A stretch of DNA of 34,247 nt from positions 1 through 34,247 of the forward strand of contig MOEB01000046.1 in the NCBI GenBank assembly GCA_001939945.1. Reading direction: 5' to 3'. Shown piece after piece: positions 25,107 through 33,411 of the stretch. This DNA is from Aerophototrophica crusticola (GTDB taxonomy: Bacteria; Pseudomonadota; Alphaproteobacteria; Azospirillales; Azospirillaceae). Within the stretch, counting starts at the first letter, position 1; each line of letters begins with the position of its first letter. Under the pieces are notes generated by a model. That model saw nothing but the letters and a program-made list of their open reading frames with translations. It had not been told where the DNA came from and did no database searches. The translations under genes and the position numbers were made by a program.

Positions 25107-25339
25107 GGCTGCCCCCATTTTCGCGTGGCCGCCGGGTGGCGGCCCCTTTGACGCCCCCGGCTCGGGGCCGGGGCAAGCTCGCGCCCCCCGGTTGTGCGAT
25201 GGATGGGGCGCGGGCCTTCAGCGGGATGGCCTGCTGCTGGCAAGCGCTGCCCCTGCCAGCCCCAACAGCCGGGCCGGGGTTCCCTTCCGCCCCGGCCATG
25301 CTAGCTGGTAAGGGAACGGGAACGGCAGGGGAGAAGGAT

Positions 25340-26152
25340 ATGAACCCGACACCAAGGCGGCGGGGGGCCCTGGCGGCCACGGGGGTGGTGCTGGCGGCGC
25401 TGCTGGCGGCCTGCGCCCCCTCCCCGGCCACATCCACGGCGAGCCCGGCCACGGCGGCGGTGACCGCCCCGGCAGGGGTGGCGCGCCACCTGGGCCCGGC
25501 AGGGACGCCGGCCAAGGCCTTTCCCAAGCCGCGGCGGCAAGTGGCCGGCATCGTCGCCCCCACCTGGGGGGAGGGGGCGCACCGCGACCGCTCAGGCGAG
25601 GCGGACACGCTGTTCGAGGCCATGCGCCTTGCCCCCGGCCAGGCGGTGGCGGACATCGGGGCGGGCAGCGGCTATCACGTGATCCGGCTGGCGCGGCGGC
25701 TGGGGCCGCAGGGCACCGTCTATGCCCAGGACATCATGCCGGATTACCTGGACATGCTGTCCCGCCGGCTGGTCGCGGCGGGGGTCCCGCAGGGAACCGG
25801 GCCGGGCCAGGTGGCGCTGGCCCTGGGCGAGGGGCATGACCCGCGCCTGCCGCCCGGCAGCCTGGACCGGGTGCTGATGGCCCACATGTACCATGAGATC
25901 GAGCAGCCCTTCGGCCTGCTGTACAACCTTGCCCCCGCCCTGCGGCCGGGTGCCCTGGTGGCGGTGCTGGAGATCGACCGGGACACGGCCCGCCATGGCA
26001 CGCCGCTGGACCTGCTGACCTGCGAGTTCAAGGCGGTGGGCTATCGCCCCGCCGGGGTGACGCGGCTGGAGGACAAGCAGCGCTACGTGGCCCTGTTCGA
26101 GGCGCCGGAGACGCCCACCCCGCCGGCGGAGATCAAGGCCTGCCGCCCCTGA
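25340..26152 (+). CDS. Lipoprotein with class I SAM-methyltransferase fold
   Basis: The 270-residue product begins with a signal peptide ending in a lipobox (LLAACA, Cys25). A Thr/Ala/Pro linker and then a Rossmann-type methyltransferase domain follow: motif I ADIGAGSGYHVIRLA at about 104-118, acidic loop YAQDIMPDYLD, VLMAHMYHEIEQP and GALVAVLEID. The fold resembles UbiE-type enzymes. A lipidated, exported methyltransferase is odd because S-adenosylmethionine is cytoplasmic, yet secreted relatives exist in proteobacteria. GAGAAGG stands just before ATG 25340. A bidirectional terminator follows. Confidence 0.85.
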   Translation: MNPTPRRRGALAATGVVLAALLAACAPSPATSTASPATAAVTAPAGVARHLGPAGTPAKAFPKPRRQVAGIVAPTWGEGAHRDRSGEADTLFEAMRLAPGQAVADIGAGSGYHVIRLARRLGPQGTVYAQDIMPDYLDMLSRRLVAAGVPQGTGPGQVALALGEGHDPRLPPGSLDRVLMAHMYHEIEQPFGLLYNLAPALRPGALVAVLEIDRDTARHGTPLDLLTCEFKAVGYRPAGVTRLEDKQRYVALFEAPETPTPPAEIKACRP

Positions 26153-26157
26153 AACAG

Positions 26158-26190
26158 GAAAGGCCGCCCGGCGGGGCGGCCCTTTGCCAG
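26158..26190. terminator. Terminator between convergent genes
   Basis: AAAGGCCGCCC and GGGCGGCCCTTT pair with a single bulge across a 4-base loop. The flanking A and T tracts let it act on either strand, between the methyltransferase gene and the gene at 26211. Confidence 0.75.
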
Positions 26191-26210
26191 ATCGGCGCTG
26201 GTCGCGCCGA

Positions 26211-26495
26211 TTACACCCGGATGTCCACGAAGGCGCCGCGGGTCTGCCCGGCGCCCAGGGCCTGACGGCGCTGCTCCTCCGTCGGGTCGGGGGTAAGGAA
26301 GCGTTCCTGGCGGCGTTCCTGCGTGGCCTGGGCCTCCAACTCCTCCTGGACGGAGGGTTGGGCGACGCGCTGCTCCTGCTCCGCCTGCTTGCCGCGGCCG
26401 ACGCCGTTGGGGGCGCCGGTGGGCTGCACCGACCCGCCCTGCAGGCCGGGGGTGGAGAAGACGCTGCTGTTGGAAAAGATGCTGCCGACGGCCAT
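26211..26495 (-). CDS. Small Gln/Glu-rich protein of unknown function
   Basis: The 94-residue product begins MAVGSIFSNSSVFSTPGLQG and continues with a charged, Gln-rich helix (KQAEQEQRVAQPSVQEELEA). A short ending GAFVDIRV follows. It has no Cys and no signal peptide. AGAGGTG lies 9 bases before ATG 26495, and the gene has its own terminator, so expression is plausible. The N-terminal Ser/Phe/Gly pattern is disordered-looking. No family is recognised. Confidence 0.65.
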   Translation of the reverse strand: MAVGSIFSNSSVFSTPGLQGGSVQPTGAPNGVGRGKQAEQEQRVAQPSVQEELEAQATQERRQERFLTPDPTEEQRRQALGAGQTRGAFVDIRV

Positions 26496-26658
26496 GACAC
26501 ACCTCTAGGTTATCCACAACCTACCTCGAAAGCGCGAAACGGTCAAGGCGGCCGCCACCTGGCCCGAGTCACGGCAGAGACAAAGCTGGATTGCCCCGGG
26601 CGTCATCGGGGCGGCCCGCCTGTTGGGGGTGCATCGACGCACGCAACGGAGCCGAACC

Positions 26659-26976
26659 ATGGCCGACCCGCTTCAGGACAATGACCGCGACGCCCGCATC
26701 CGCCAGAAGGCGCATCAGATCTGGGAACAGGAAGGGCGCCCCGAAGGCCGGGACCAAGCCCATTGGGACATGGCGTCGGAACTGGTGGCCCAGCAGGAGA
26801 ACATCGGCGCCACCCTGCAACCAAACCCATCGGAAGGCGGTGACGACGTGGCCACCCGCCAGGGCCCAATCGAACCGGAACTGGCCCACCAGAATCTGGG
26901 CGACGTGCCCGGCATCCGCGACCAGGGCGAGGAACGCCAGTTCCCCAGCCGCGACGCCCTGCGCGACCAGGGCTGA
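26659..26976 (+). CDS. DUF2934 domain-containing protein
   Basis: The 105-residue product contains RIRQKAHQIWEQEGRPEGRD followed by QAHWDMASELV (about 13-43), the DUF2934 signature of a short helical hairpin found in many rhizobial and Rhodospirillales proteins of unknown function. The remainder is polar and probably disordered (NPSEGGDDVATRQGP). It looks cytoplasmic. ATG 26659 follows CGGAG; an ATG at 26623 is less likely. A multi-hairpin repeat follows its stop. Confidence 0.8.
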   Translation: MADPLQDNDRDARIRQKAHQIWEQEGRPEGRDQAHWDMASELVAQQENIGATLQPNPSEGGDDVATRQGPIEPELAHQNLGDVPGIRDQGEERQFPSRDALRDQG

Positions 26977-27045
26977 ATGACGAAGGGGGAGAGGGCCGAC
27001 GCCCCCTCCCCCCCACCTTTTCTCAACGCTTCAAGGCCGTGACCC

Positions 27046-27129
27046 AGGCCGGCGACCGCCGGCCCGCGGGCCCATGCCCGCGCAAGCCAAGCCCGCGGAG
27101 CGGGCGCCCGGCGCCTGAGGGCGCACAAG
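27046..27129 (+). repeat. Multi-hairpin intergenic repeat, best-preserved copy
   Basis: It contains, in order, CCGGCGACCGCCGG, GCCCGCGGGC, ATGCCCGCGCAAGCCAAG, CCCGCGGAGCGGG and CGCCCGGCGCC, then TGAGGGCGCACAA: four adjacent palindromes. It matches 11372-11460 closely and 6137-6198 (reverse) more loosely. It sits between the DUF2934 gene and the convergent TerB-like gene. Confidence 0.75.
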
Positions 27130-27152
27130 GTCCGGCGCCTGGGGAAGCGGCG

Positions 27153-27668
27153 TCAGGCCGCCTTGCCCGGCATCTCCACCTTGAAGTCGGGGCTGTTCTT
27201 CGGGTGGTTCTTGTCCAGGAACACGCTGCGGTCGTTCTTCAGCATGATCACCTCGAAGTAGGGCTTGAACTGCTCGTCGGTGATGCCGAAGGCCTTCTGC
27301 ATCTTGTCGAACAGCTGTTGCTCCTCGACCTCCGCCTCGCCGTCGGACAGGGCGCTGTCCACCAAGTTCATCAGGACGCACAGGCGCTGGGCCGTGGTCA
27401 GGATGGGCGTGGCCTCGGCCAGGAACTGGTCGGGGCTGTGGCTGCGCACATAGCGCAGGGCGCTGTCCAGCAGGGCCTTGTTCTGGGCGCCCACGCCGAT
27501 GGTGCCGCTGCCGTCACGGGAACCGCCGATCACCGCCAGCAGGTGGCCCACCTCCTCGGCGTCCATCTCCCCGTCCGCGCCCATGCCATAGATCAGCGCG
27601 ATGGCGAAGGCCTTGTGCGGGGTCATGTCCTCGCCGCGGTCGCTCTTGAACATGCTGAACAGGCCCAT
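27153..27668 (-). CDS. TerB-like tellurite-resistance family protein
   Basis: The 171-residue product has a TerB-type all-helical domain with two acidic, metal-site-like stretches: ALIYGMGADGEMDAEEV and LMNLVDSALSDGEAEVEE. Helices such as QQLFDKMQKAFGITDEQF follow. TerB-like proteins bind divalent cations and occur in stress and phage-resistance contexts, but a stand-alone copy has no settled role. It has no signal peptide. Start 27668 (MGLFSMFKSDRGED) follows GGGGGTTTAGAG. It diverges from a small winged-helix-like gene, with a PhaR-like site between them. Confidence 0.78.
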   Translation of the reverse strand: MGLFSMFKSDRGEDMTPHKAFAIALIYGMGADGEMDAEEVGHLLAVIGGSRDGSGTIGVGAQNKALLDSALRYVRSHSPDQFLAEATPILTTAQRLCVLMNLVDSALSDGEAEVEEQQLFDKMQKAFGITDEQFKPYFEVIMLKNDRSVFLDKNHPKNSPDFKVEMPGKAA

Positions 27669-27789
27669 CTCTAAACCCCCTGGTTTGTGTTGGTCGGCGG
27701 CGGTTGCTTCCCCGCCCTGCCGCCGGAGATGGGGAGGGGGTGCGACAGACACGCCTGCGACGGAAGCGCCCAGAAGGGGTTGAGGGTTT

Positions 27790-27804
27790 TGCTGCAACGC
27801 AGCA
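27790..27804. promoter_or_regulatory. PhaR-type operator candidate
   Basis: TGCTGCAACGCAGCA is a near-perfect palindrome containing CTGC-N3-GCAG, the motif known for PhaR, the polyhydroxybutyrate-responsive repressor of Paracoccus denitrificans. It lies between the divergent TerB-like and winged-helix-like genes, 96 bases before the latter. Assignment is by motif only. Confidence 0.4.
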
Positions 27805-27900
27805 TGGTTCTGTGCCCCCTGCCGTGGGCCGCCCCGGGAACCGGGCACGGCCGCTTGCGGTTCAAGGGCTCTCCCGCCTGGTTGACCTTGGAGACCGACC

Positions 27901-28212
27901 ATGAACCCGCGCTTCGTTTGGCTCGACGCCCTGATGTCCCTGGCCGAGGGGCGCCTGCTGACCAAGGGCGGGGAGACGGCGCTGGCCTACCACCTGCACG
28001 GCGTGCCCAACGTGGTGCACGTCTTCGACGACCTGCTGCGCCACGGCTGGATCGCCCCGGTGGACCCGCATGGCCGCCGCTACGCCTTGACGGCGGAAGG
28101 GGCGGAGGCGTTGCGCGAGGGGGCGGAGTGGTATCGCGCCCAGCCCACCTGGGTCCGCCTGCTGCGCCCCAAGCCGGGCCTGGGGCGGGTGGTGGGGGCG
28201 ATGGCGGCCTGA
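27901..28212 (+). CDS. Small winged-helix-like protein of unknown function
   Basis: The 103-residue product reads like a compact winged helix: helices MSLAEGRLLTKGGETALAYH and VHVFDDLLRHGWI, then a wing APVDPHGRRYALTAEGAEAL, as in PadR/MarR-like or mobile-element wHTH proteins. DNA binding is plausible but unproven. GGAG lies about 10 bases before ATG 27901. It has no signal peptide. The downstream YccF gene is on the same strand after 110 bases. Confidence 0.68.
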   Translation: MNPRFVWLDALMSLAEGRLLTKGGETALAYHLHGVPNVVHVFDDLLRHGWIAPVDPHGRRYALTAEGAEALREGAEWYRAQPTWVRLLRPKPGLGRVVGAMAA

Positions 28213-28322
28213 TGCCCGTGGTCCCGGGAATGGCCCCGCACGCCGCGCGCCCAATGGCATGGACATCCCCGGCCCGATGGCCCAGCCTTGCGGGGTGACC
28301 CGAGGCTTATGGGAGCGTGCGG

Positions 28323-28757
28323 ATGCTGGCCCTGCTGTTGAACCTGTTATGGCTGTTCCTGTTCGGCTGGGCAGCGGCGCTGGGCTGGCTGCTGGCGGCC
28401 GTGGTCATGGTCATCACCATCGTCGGCATCCCCTGGGCCCGGTCGGCCCTGACCATCGCCCTGTTCACCCTGTGGCCCGTGGGCCGCACCGCCGTGGACC
28501 GCACCCTGCTGACGGGGCGGGAGGACATCGGCACCGGGCCCCTGGGCACGGTCGGCAACATCATCTGGTTCGTGCTGGCGGGCTGGTGGCTGGCCCTGCT
28601 GCACCTGGTGGTCGGCATCGGATTCTGCCTGACCATCATCGGCATCCCCTTCGGCTTCCAGCACTTCAAGTTCGCCGGCCTGTCCCTGGCCCCCATCGGC
28701 AAGGAGATCGTGGACAAGGACATCGCGGAGGACCTGCGCCGGCGTGCGTATGGGTGA
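28323..28757 (+). CDS. YccF domain-containing inner-membrane protein
   Basis: The 144-residue product has two YccF repeats, each a hydrophobic hairpin with the motif ITIVGIPWARSAL or TIIGIPFGFQHFKFA, and about four transmembrane segments (residues 3-36, 45-60, 78-102). The family is widespread and its function is not defined. ATG 28323 is preferred over GTG 28317 because GGGAG is then 7 bases upstream. It is followed by the second cruciform-type element. Confidence 0.9.
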   Translation: MLALLLNLLWLFLFGWAAALGWLLAAVVMVITIVGIPWARSALTIALFTLWPVGRTAVDRTLLTGREDIGTGPLGTVGNIIWFVLAGWWLALLHLVVGIGFCLTIIGIPFGFQHFKFAGLSLAPIGKEIVDKDIAEDLRRRAYG

Positions 28758-28790
28758 GGGGTGCTCCCCCGCCGGGCCGGGTCACCAGAC

Positions 28791-29042
28791 AACACGGACG
28801 ACACGGACGCCGACTGCGTCGGCAACACGGACAAGCACGAACGGGAGACGATCCCAAAGGTGCTTGGCTGAAGCACTGAGGCTGATGACAAGCAAAACCG
28901 CCTCCCTTGCGAAAGCAGGGCAGGCAAGAATTGTGCGACGGCCCGAGCCCGACACTACCGGCAGCTAACCTGCGTCCGTGCTTGTCCGTGTCCGACGAAG
29001 TCGGGTCCGTGTCCGACGAAGTCGGGTCCGTGTCGTCCGTGT
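28791..29042. repeat. Cruciform-type inverted-repeat element, copy 2
   Basis: The left arm (28791-28843) and right arm (28973-29042) are inverted copies made of CACGGAC units, each enclosing the small hairpin CCGACTGCGTCGG or CCGACGAAGTCGG. The right arm carries a tandem duplication of a 21-base unit (GTCCGTG plus the small hairpin). The roughly 130-base interior has no ORF; it shares AAAACCGCCTCCC with copy 1. It lies between the 3' ends of the convergent yccF and DTW genes. Confidence 0.78.
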
Positions 29043-29056
29043 CAAATGGAACCCGC

Positions 29057-29761
29057 TCAGTCGTTGGGCACTTCCGCCGCCAGCTTCACCGGCCGCCTCG
29101 GCCCGCGGCGTTTCTTCCAGCGGTCCAGCAGGGTGTCGAACGGCTTGGTGAGCTGGGCCTGCAGCTCCGGCCGGTTCTCCAGCTTGGCCAGGGCGAAGGC
29201 GCCGGCCTCAAGGGTGGAGACGCTTTCCTTGCGCGGCTCTTTCCGCACGTTGCCGTAGGCGGAGCGGAAGTCCGGGTGGATGACCACGCGGCGCAGCTTC
29301 AGCAGCCAGGGATTCCGCCACCACAGGGTCTTGGCCTGGGCCCAGGTGCCGTCGATCAGCACGATGCCTTCCAGGTCGGCCAGCACCAGGTCGTTTTCCG
29401 GCAGGATGCCGGACTTGCCCATCACGGCGATGCCGCCGCGAGGCACCTTCGCCACGTCTTCCTTGCTGCCCATGTGCAGCACGCCCCAACGGCGGTTGTC
29501 CGCCTGGGGCCGGCCCAGCGCCTTGGCCAGGTTGGGCCAGGACAGGCCCACGCGCAGGACGGCACCTTCCACCTGCCCGGTCAGCAGGCGGGCGGTGCCC
29601 AGCTCCACGTCCTGTTCCTGGGGGTGCTGGAGCACCAGCAGGCCCCGGCGGACGCGCAGGGGCACCAGCTCGGCACAGAGGCAGAGGTCGGGGGGCTTGC
29701 CGCAGGTGGCGCAGGGCGGCGGCGGCTCGGGCGGGGGCGGGAGGAGGGTGTCGTCTGTCAT
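29057..29761 (-). CDS. DTW domain tRNA-uridine aminocarboxypropyltransferase (TapT-like)
   Basis: The 234-residue product has an N-terminal Cys cluster (Cys17, Cys20, Cys27, Cys29 in CATCGKPPDLCLC), likely zinc-binding. It also has the DTW signature IDGTWAQAKTLWWRNPWL and the later motif YGNVRKEP...ESVSTLEA. DTW proteins add the 3-amino-3-carboxypropyl group to uridine in tRNA using S-adenosylmethionine. The Pro-rich start is normal for the family. The 3' end abuts the cruciform-type element. Confidence 0.9.
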   Translation of the reverse strand: MTDDTLLPPPPEPPPPCATCGKPPDLCLCAELVPLRVRRGLLVLQHPQEQDVELGTARLLTGQVEGAVLRVGLSWPNLAKALGRPQADNRRWGVLHMGSKEDVAKVPRGGIAVMGKSGILPENDLVLADLEGIVLIDGTWAQAKTLWWRNPWLLKLRRVVIHPDFRSAYGNVRKEPRKESVSTLEAGAFALAKLENRPELQAQLTKPFDTLLDRWKKRRGPRRPVKLAAEVPND

Positions 29762-29942
29762 GGCGGGGGCACCATAGCCTAGGGCAAGCGTCTTGGGCAG
29801 GGGCGACCGACCTGCGGACAGCCATGCGAAAGGCCGAGCAGCGTTCGGGCACCGTCCCTTGTTTGGGTGATGTGGCTGGACATCTTACCCCCTGCGTCCA
29901 TTTGACCATCCGATGGCACCCATTGACACCGGGAGGCCCACC

Positions 29943-30644
29943 ATGTCGCGCATGCCCCTTCGTCGGGAACCGGTCCGCCTTGCCCATGCCCGCGCCGATT
30001 ATGAACGGGCGGCCGCCATCGCCGACCCGCTGAAGCTGGATGCGGGGCTGCGGCGGGGCAAGGTGCAGGCCATGCGCGCCTATGTCCAGGCGCTGCTGGA
30101 AGAGGGCTACCGCGACGATGCCCTGTCCCTGGCGCGGGAGATGGTGGCCCTGGCCGGGCTGTATGAGGATGAGGCCTTCTCCCGGCAGTGCGCGGCGGAA
30201 TGTTGCCACGCCCTGGCCCGGGCCTATGCCGACCTGGGCACGGGCGAGGGGCTGGAGACGGCCCACCAGCTGGTGGAGACCCTGGCCCATTTCGCCCATG
30301 CCTTCCCCGGGCACCGGGAACTGCAGGTCCTGCTGGCCGCCGGCGGGCTGTTGCTGCTGGAAGCCTATGCCGACGGGCGTGACCTGCCCGCGACCCAGGC
30401 CCTGCATGGGGCCCTGCGTGACCTGGCGGGGTGGTCCGGGGCGGGCGTCGCCGTGCTGCTTCCCCTGGCCGCCGCCACGGCGCGGTTGCTGCGGCTGGAA
30501 CTGGCGGTGGGCTGCCACGCCCGCGCCCGCACCCTGCTGCGGGAGGCCGCGGCCCTGCTGGAGCGCCACGCACACCTGCCGGAACTGGGCCGCACCCTGG
30601 GCGCCAGCCTGGCCGAGGCGGAGCGGGTGCTGGCGGCGGCGTGA
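29943..30644 (+). CDS. Helical (TPR-like) repeat protein of unknown function
   Basis: The 233-residue product is Ala/Leu-rich and built of helical pairs of TPR-like length (YVQALLEEGYRDDALSLARE, CAAECCHALARAYADLG, LRLELAVGCHARARTLL). A basic N-terminus MSRMPLRREPVRLAH precedes them. There is no signal peptide or catalytic motif, so it is probably a cytoplasmic scaffold. GGGAGG lies 8 bases before ATG 29943; an ATG at 29913 adds ten residues without support. It converges on the EAL-domain gene with about 97 bases between stops. Confidence 0.72.
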   Translation: MSRMPLRREPVRLAHARADYERAAAIADPLKLDAGLRRGKVQAMRAYVQALLEEGYRDDALSLAREMVALAGLYEDEAFSRQCAAECCHALARAYADLGTGEGLETAHQLVETLAHFAHAFPGHRELQVLLAAGGLLLLEAYADGRDLPATQALHGALRDLAGWSGAGVAVLLPLAAATARLLRLELAVGCHARARTLLREAAALLERHAHLPELGRTLGASLAEAERVLAAA

Positions 30645-30741
30645 CGGCCCATGTGGGGCGCCTGGCCACTGCCTGGAAACAGGCCAGGGCCTTAAACCCC
30701 ATCGATTGCTGGGGCCTGTGTCCCGTTGCGGGAGACGGCCC

Positions 30742-33411
30742 TTACCCCCAGGCCTTGCCGTCCCAGGCGGCACCGCCCTGGACCAGCCGGGCGGCGTCGG
30801 CCGTTTCAAGCGGGCGGGCGAACAGGTAGCCCTGGCCGCGGCCACAGCCCAGGGCGCGCAGGACCTCCAGGTGGCGACCCGTCTCCACCCCCTCCGCCAC
30901 CACCCCCAGCCCCATGGTGCGGGCGAGTTGGACGATGGTGCGGACCAGCGCCAGCCCCTTGGCCCCGTCATCCAGGTTGGCGACGAAGCTGCGGTCGATC
31001 TTGATGCCGTCGATGGGCAGGCGCTGAAGGTAAGCCAGGGACGAATAGCCGGTGCCGAAATCGTCGATGGCCAAGCCCACCCCCAGGTCCCGCAGATTCT
31101 GCAACACCTCGATGGCCGTGCCGGCGTGGGTGACCAGGCCGCTTTCCGTCAGTTCCAGCCGCAGCCAGGACGGGTCCGCCCCGGTGAGGGCCAGCACGCC
31201 GGACACCCAACGCACCAGGTCCAGCCGGTCGGGGTCGAGCTGGTAGGGCGACAGGTTGACGGAGACGAACAGCGGCTTGCCCTGCCGGCCCCGATTCCAG
31301 CGGACCACTTGGCGGCAGGCCTGGAGCAGAATCTGGTTGCCCAGGGGCACGACCAGCCCGGTTTCCTCCGCCACGGGGATGAAGCTGGTGGGCGGGACGG
31401 CCCCCTTCTCCGCGTCCGTCCAACGGGCCAGGGCCTCGAACCCCACGAGCTGGCCGTCCTCCAGGTTCACGATGGGCTGGAAGACGGGGCGGACGGCGTC
31501 GCCGAAATAGATGCCGTGGCGCAGCCGGTCGTACAGCTCGTACCGCTCGGTCAGCCGGTCGCGCATGGCGGCGTCGAAGGCGCGGGAGCCGCCGCCGCCG
31601 GCCTCCGCCTCCGCGGCCGCGATCTCCGCGTCCCGCAGCAGGCCTGCCGCGTCCCCCTGCCCCGCCGCCGCGGGGACCAGGCCCAGGCTGGCGGTGACAT
31701 AGATCTCCCGCCCGCCCAGGGGGAAGGGCGCCCGCAGCCCCTCGCGCACGGCCTGGACCAGGGTGTCGGCCCCGCCGCCCGGGCCGGGGCTGGCGCGGTC
31801 GCCGGACAGCAGCACGGCGAAGGCGCCGGTATCGACGCGGGCCAGCCGGTCGCCGGGCTGCACGCATCCGGCCAGGCGTTGTCCCACCCCCGCCAGGAGC
31901 TGGTCGGCCATCGCCTCGCCCAGCGTGCCCTTCAGGGCGCGGAACCGGTCCAGCCCGACCACCAGCACGGCCGTGGGATGGCCCGCCAGCAGGCTCCGTT
32001 GCGCCTCTGCCAGCAGGGCAGCGCGGTTGGGCAGGTCCGTGACCGGGTCGAAGTTGGCCAGCCGGAACAGGGCCTGCTCCGCCTTGGCCCGGTACAGGCC
32101 GGCATGGCGCTCCGCCAGCAGCCGGTGCAGGGCGTGGGCCGATTCCAGCTCCGCCTCGCTCCAGGGCTGGCCGCCGCGGCGGACCAGGACGACGGAGCCG
32201 CCGGCCGAGACCTCGACCCGCAGGGCGGCCAGGGTGCCGTCGCAGCCCTGGCTGACCCCGTCCCGGTCCTGGGGCCGGGCATGGTCCAGCAGGGGCAGCC
32301 AGCGGGTGGCCGGGGGCATGAAGCCGTGCCGGTGCAGGCCCCCGTCGATGCTGACCAGCATGCCGTCGGGCTGGAACAGGGCCAGCAACTCCGCCCGCCG
32401 GGCGGCCAGCACCCCGGCCAGGTCGTCCGTGCCCCGCAGGTCCGCGGCGATGCGGGCCAGGGCATCGGCGGTTGCGACCCGCCGGGCCGCCTGTTCCCGG
32501 TCCTCCAGCGCCGCCACCTGGGCGGCGGCGATCTCCCCCAGGCCCTCGCACAGGGACCGCAGGCTGGGGGCGAGGTGGCGGGGGCGGCCGGACTCGCACC
32601 AGACCACCCCCCAGAGCTGGCCGTTGCGCATCAGCGACACGGTCAGCACGCAGCGCATGCCCGGCCCCGCATGGCGGGCCAGGGTGGGCGCAGGCTGGCG
32701 CAGGGCCGCGCGGGACAGGTCCGTGGGCCGGCCGGTCAGGGGGTTCACCGGCGGTTCCAGGGCCACCGCCGGGGCGGCCAGGTCGACCACCAGCCGCACG
32801 CGGTTCAGCTCCAGCAGGATGCGCGTCACCTCCGGGACCGGCTGCCGGGTGCCGGGGGGCGGGGCGCCATGGCCATCGGCGGCCAGCAGCAGGCTGGACC
32901 CGTCCGTGATGCGGGCCACCAAGGTGCGGTCGAAGCCGGTCAGCCGCCGCAGGTCACGGGCCAGGGTCCGGGCCAGGGTCACGATGTCGGGGGCGGCCCG
33001 GTAACGGCGGATGGCGGCGCCGAAGCCCGCCAGGAAGTCCTGCGCCTCCGCCCCGTCGTCCGCCGGCTCCACCTCCAGCAACAACCCCGCGGCCGTCCAA
33101 TGGCCGTGCAGGCACAGGGGCCGGTCGCCGCCGGCGCCGCCCCGGAACGGGACGGGGCCGAAGCCGTCGGCGGGTGCCGACTCGGTAGCGCGTTCCAGGG
33201 CCGCGGCCCCGGCTTCCCCCAGCACCTCGGCCAGGGGGCGGCCCAGCAGGGCCTGCAAGGGGCGGCCGGCCAAATCCGGCAGGTTGGCGCCGGCCTGGAC
33301 CAGGCAGCGCGTTTCCGGATGCAGCAGAAGGACCCAGCCATGGGGCTGCACGGCCGAGGCCTGCTGCACGGCGTCCAGATCCCCGGCAAAGGAAAGATGA
33401 TCGGGCGCCAT
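30742..33411 (-). CDS. Phytochrome-like PAS-GAF-PHY-GGDEF-EAL protein, bilin site and GGDEF degenerate
   Basis: From ATG 33411 the 889-residue product has a phytochrome photosensory core: PAS_2 (about 15-115, with VQPHGWVLLL), GAF (about 135-305, with LNPLTGRP-like NPLTGRPTDLSRAALR) and a weaker PHY (about 320-425). GGDEF (about 450-600) and EAL (about 640-885) follow. The N-terminal bilin Cys is missing, the DIP Asp is replaced (QPVPE at 190), the GAF His is Thr243 and CHH reads CES. GGDEF reads DTGAF, so cyclase activity is unlikely. The EAL domain keeps FEAL, ELTES, DDFGTG, KID, AEGVE and QGY, so it should hydrolyse c-di-GMP. It is predicted cytoplasmic. A GTG at 33453 would add 14 residues. 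Confidence 0.9.
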   Translation of the reverse strand: MAPDHLSFAGDLDAVQQASAVQPHGWVLLLHPETRCLVQAGANLPDLAGRPLQALLGRPLAEVLGEAGAAALERATESAPADGFGPVPFRGGAGGDRPLCLHGHWTAAGLLLEVEPADDGAEAQDFLAGFGAAIRRYRAAPDIVTLARTLARDLRRLTGFDRTLVARITDGSSLLLAADGHGAPPPGTRQPVPEVTRILLELNRVRLVVDLAAPAVALEPPVNPLTGRPTDLSRAALRQPAPTLARHAGPGMRCVLTVSLMRNGQLWGVVWCESGRPRHLAPSLRSLCEGLGEIAAAQVAALEDREQAARRVATADALARIAADLRGTDDLAGVLAARRAELLALFQPDGMLVSIDGGLHRHGFMPPATRWLPLLDHARPQDRDGVSQGCDGTLAALRVEVSAGGSVVLVRRGGQPWSEAELESAHALHRLLAERHAGLYRAKAEQALFRLANFDPVTDLPNRAALLAEAQRSLLAGHPTAVLVVGLDRFRALKGTLGEAMADQLLAGVGQRLAGCVQPGDRLARVDTGAFAVLLSGDRASPGPGGGADTLVQAVREGLRAPFPLGGREIYVTASLGLVPAAAGQGDAAGLLRDAEIAAAEAEAGGGGSRAFDAAMRDRLTERYELYDRLRHGIYFGDAVRPVFQPIVNLEDGQLVGFEALARWTDAEKGAVPPTSFIPVAEETGLVVPLGNQILLQACRQVVRWNRGRQGKPLFVSVNLSPYQLDPDRLDLVRWVSGVLALTGADPSWLRLELTESGLVTHAGTAIEVLQNLRDLGVGLAIDDFGTGYSSLAYLQRLPIDGIKIDRSFVANLDDGAKGLALVRTIVQLARTMGLGVVAEGVETGRHLEVLRALGCGRGQGYLFARPLETADAARLVQGGAAWDGKAWG

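Noticed and set aside
23953..25656. Minus-strand frame of 567 codons spanning REPs and the SGNH gene
   Set aside because: It passes through two REP families and the true SGNH gene in another frame, with Arg/Pro/Gly-rich composition only.
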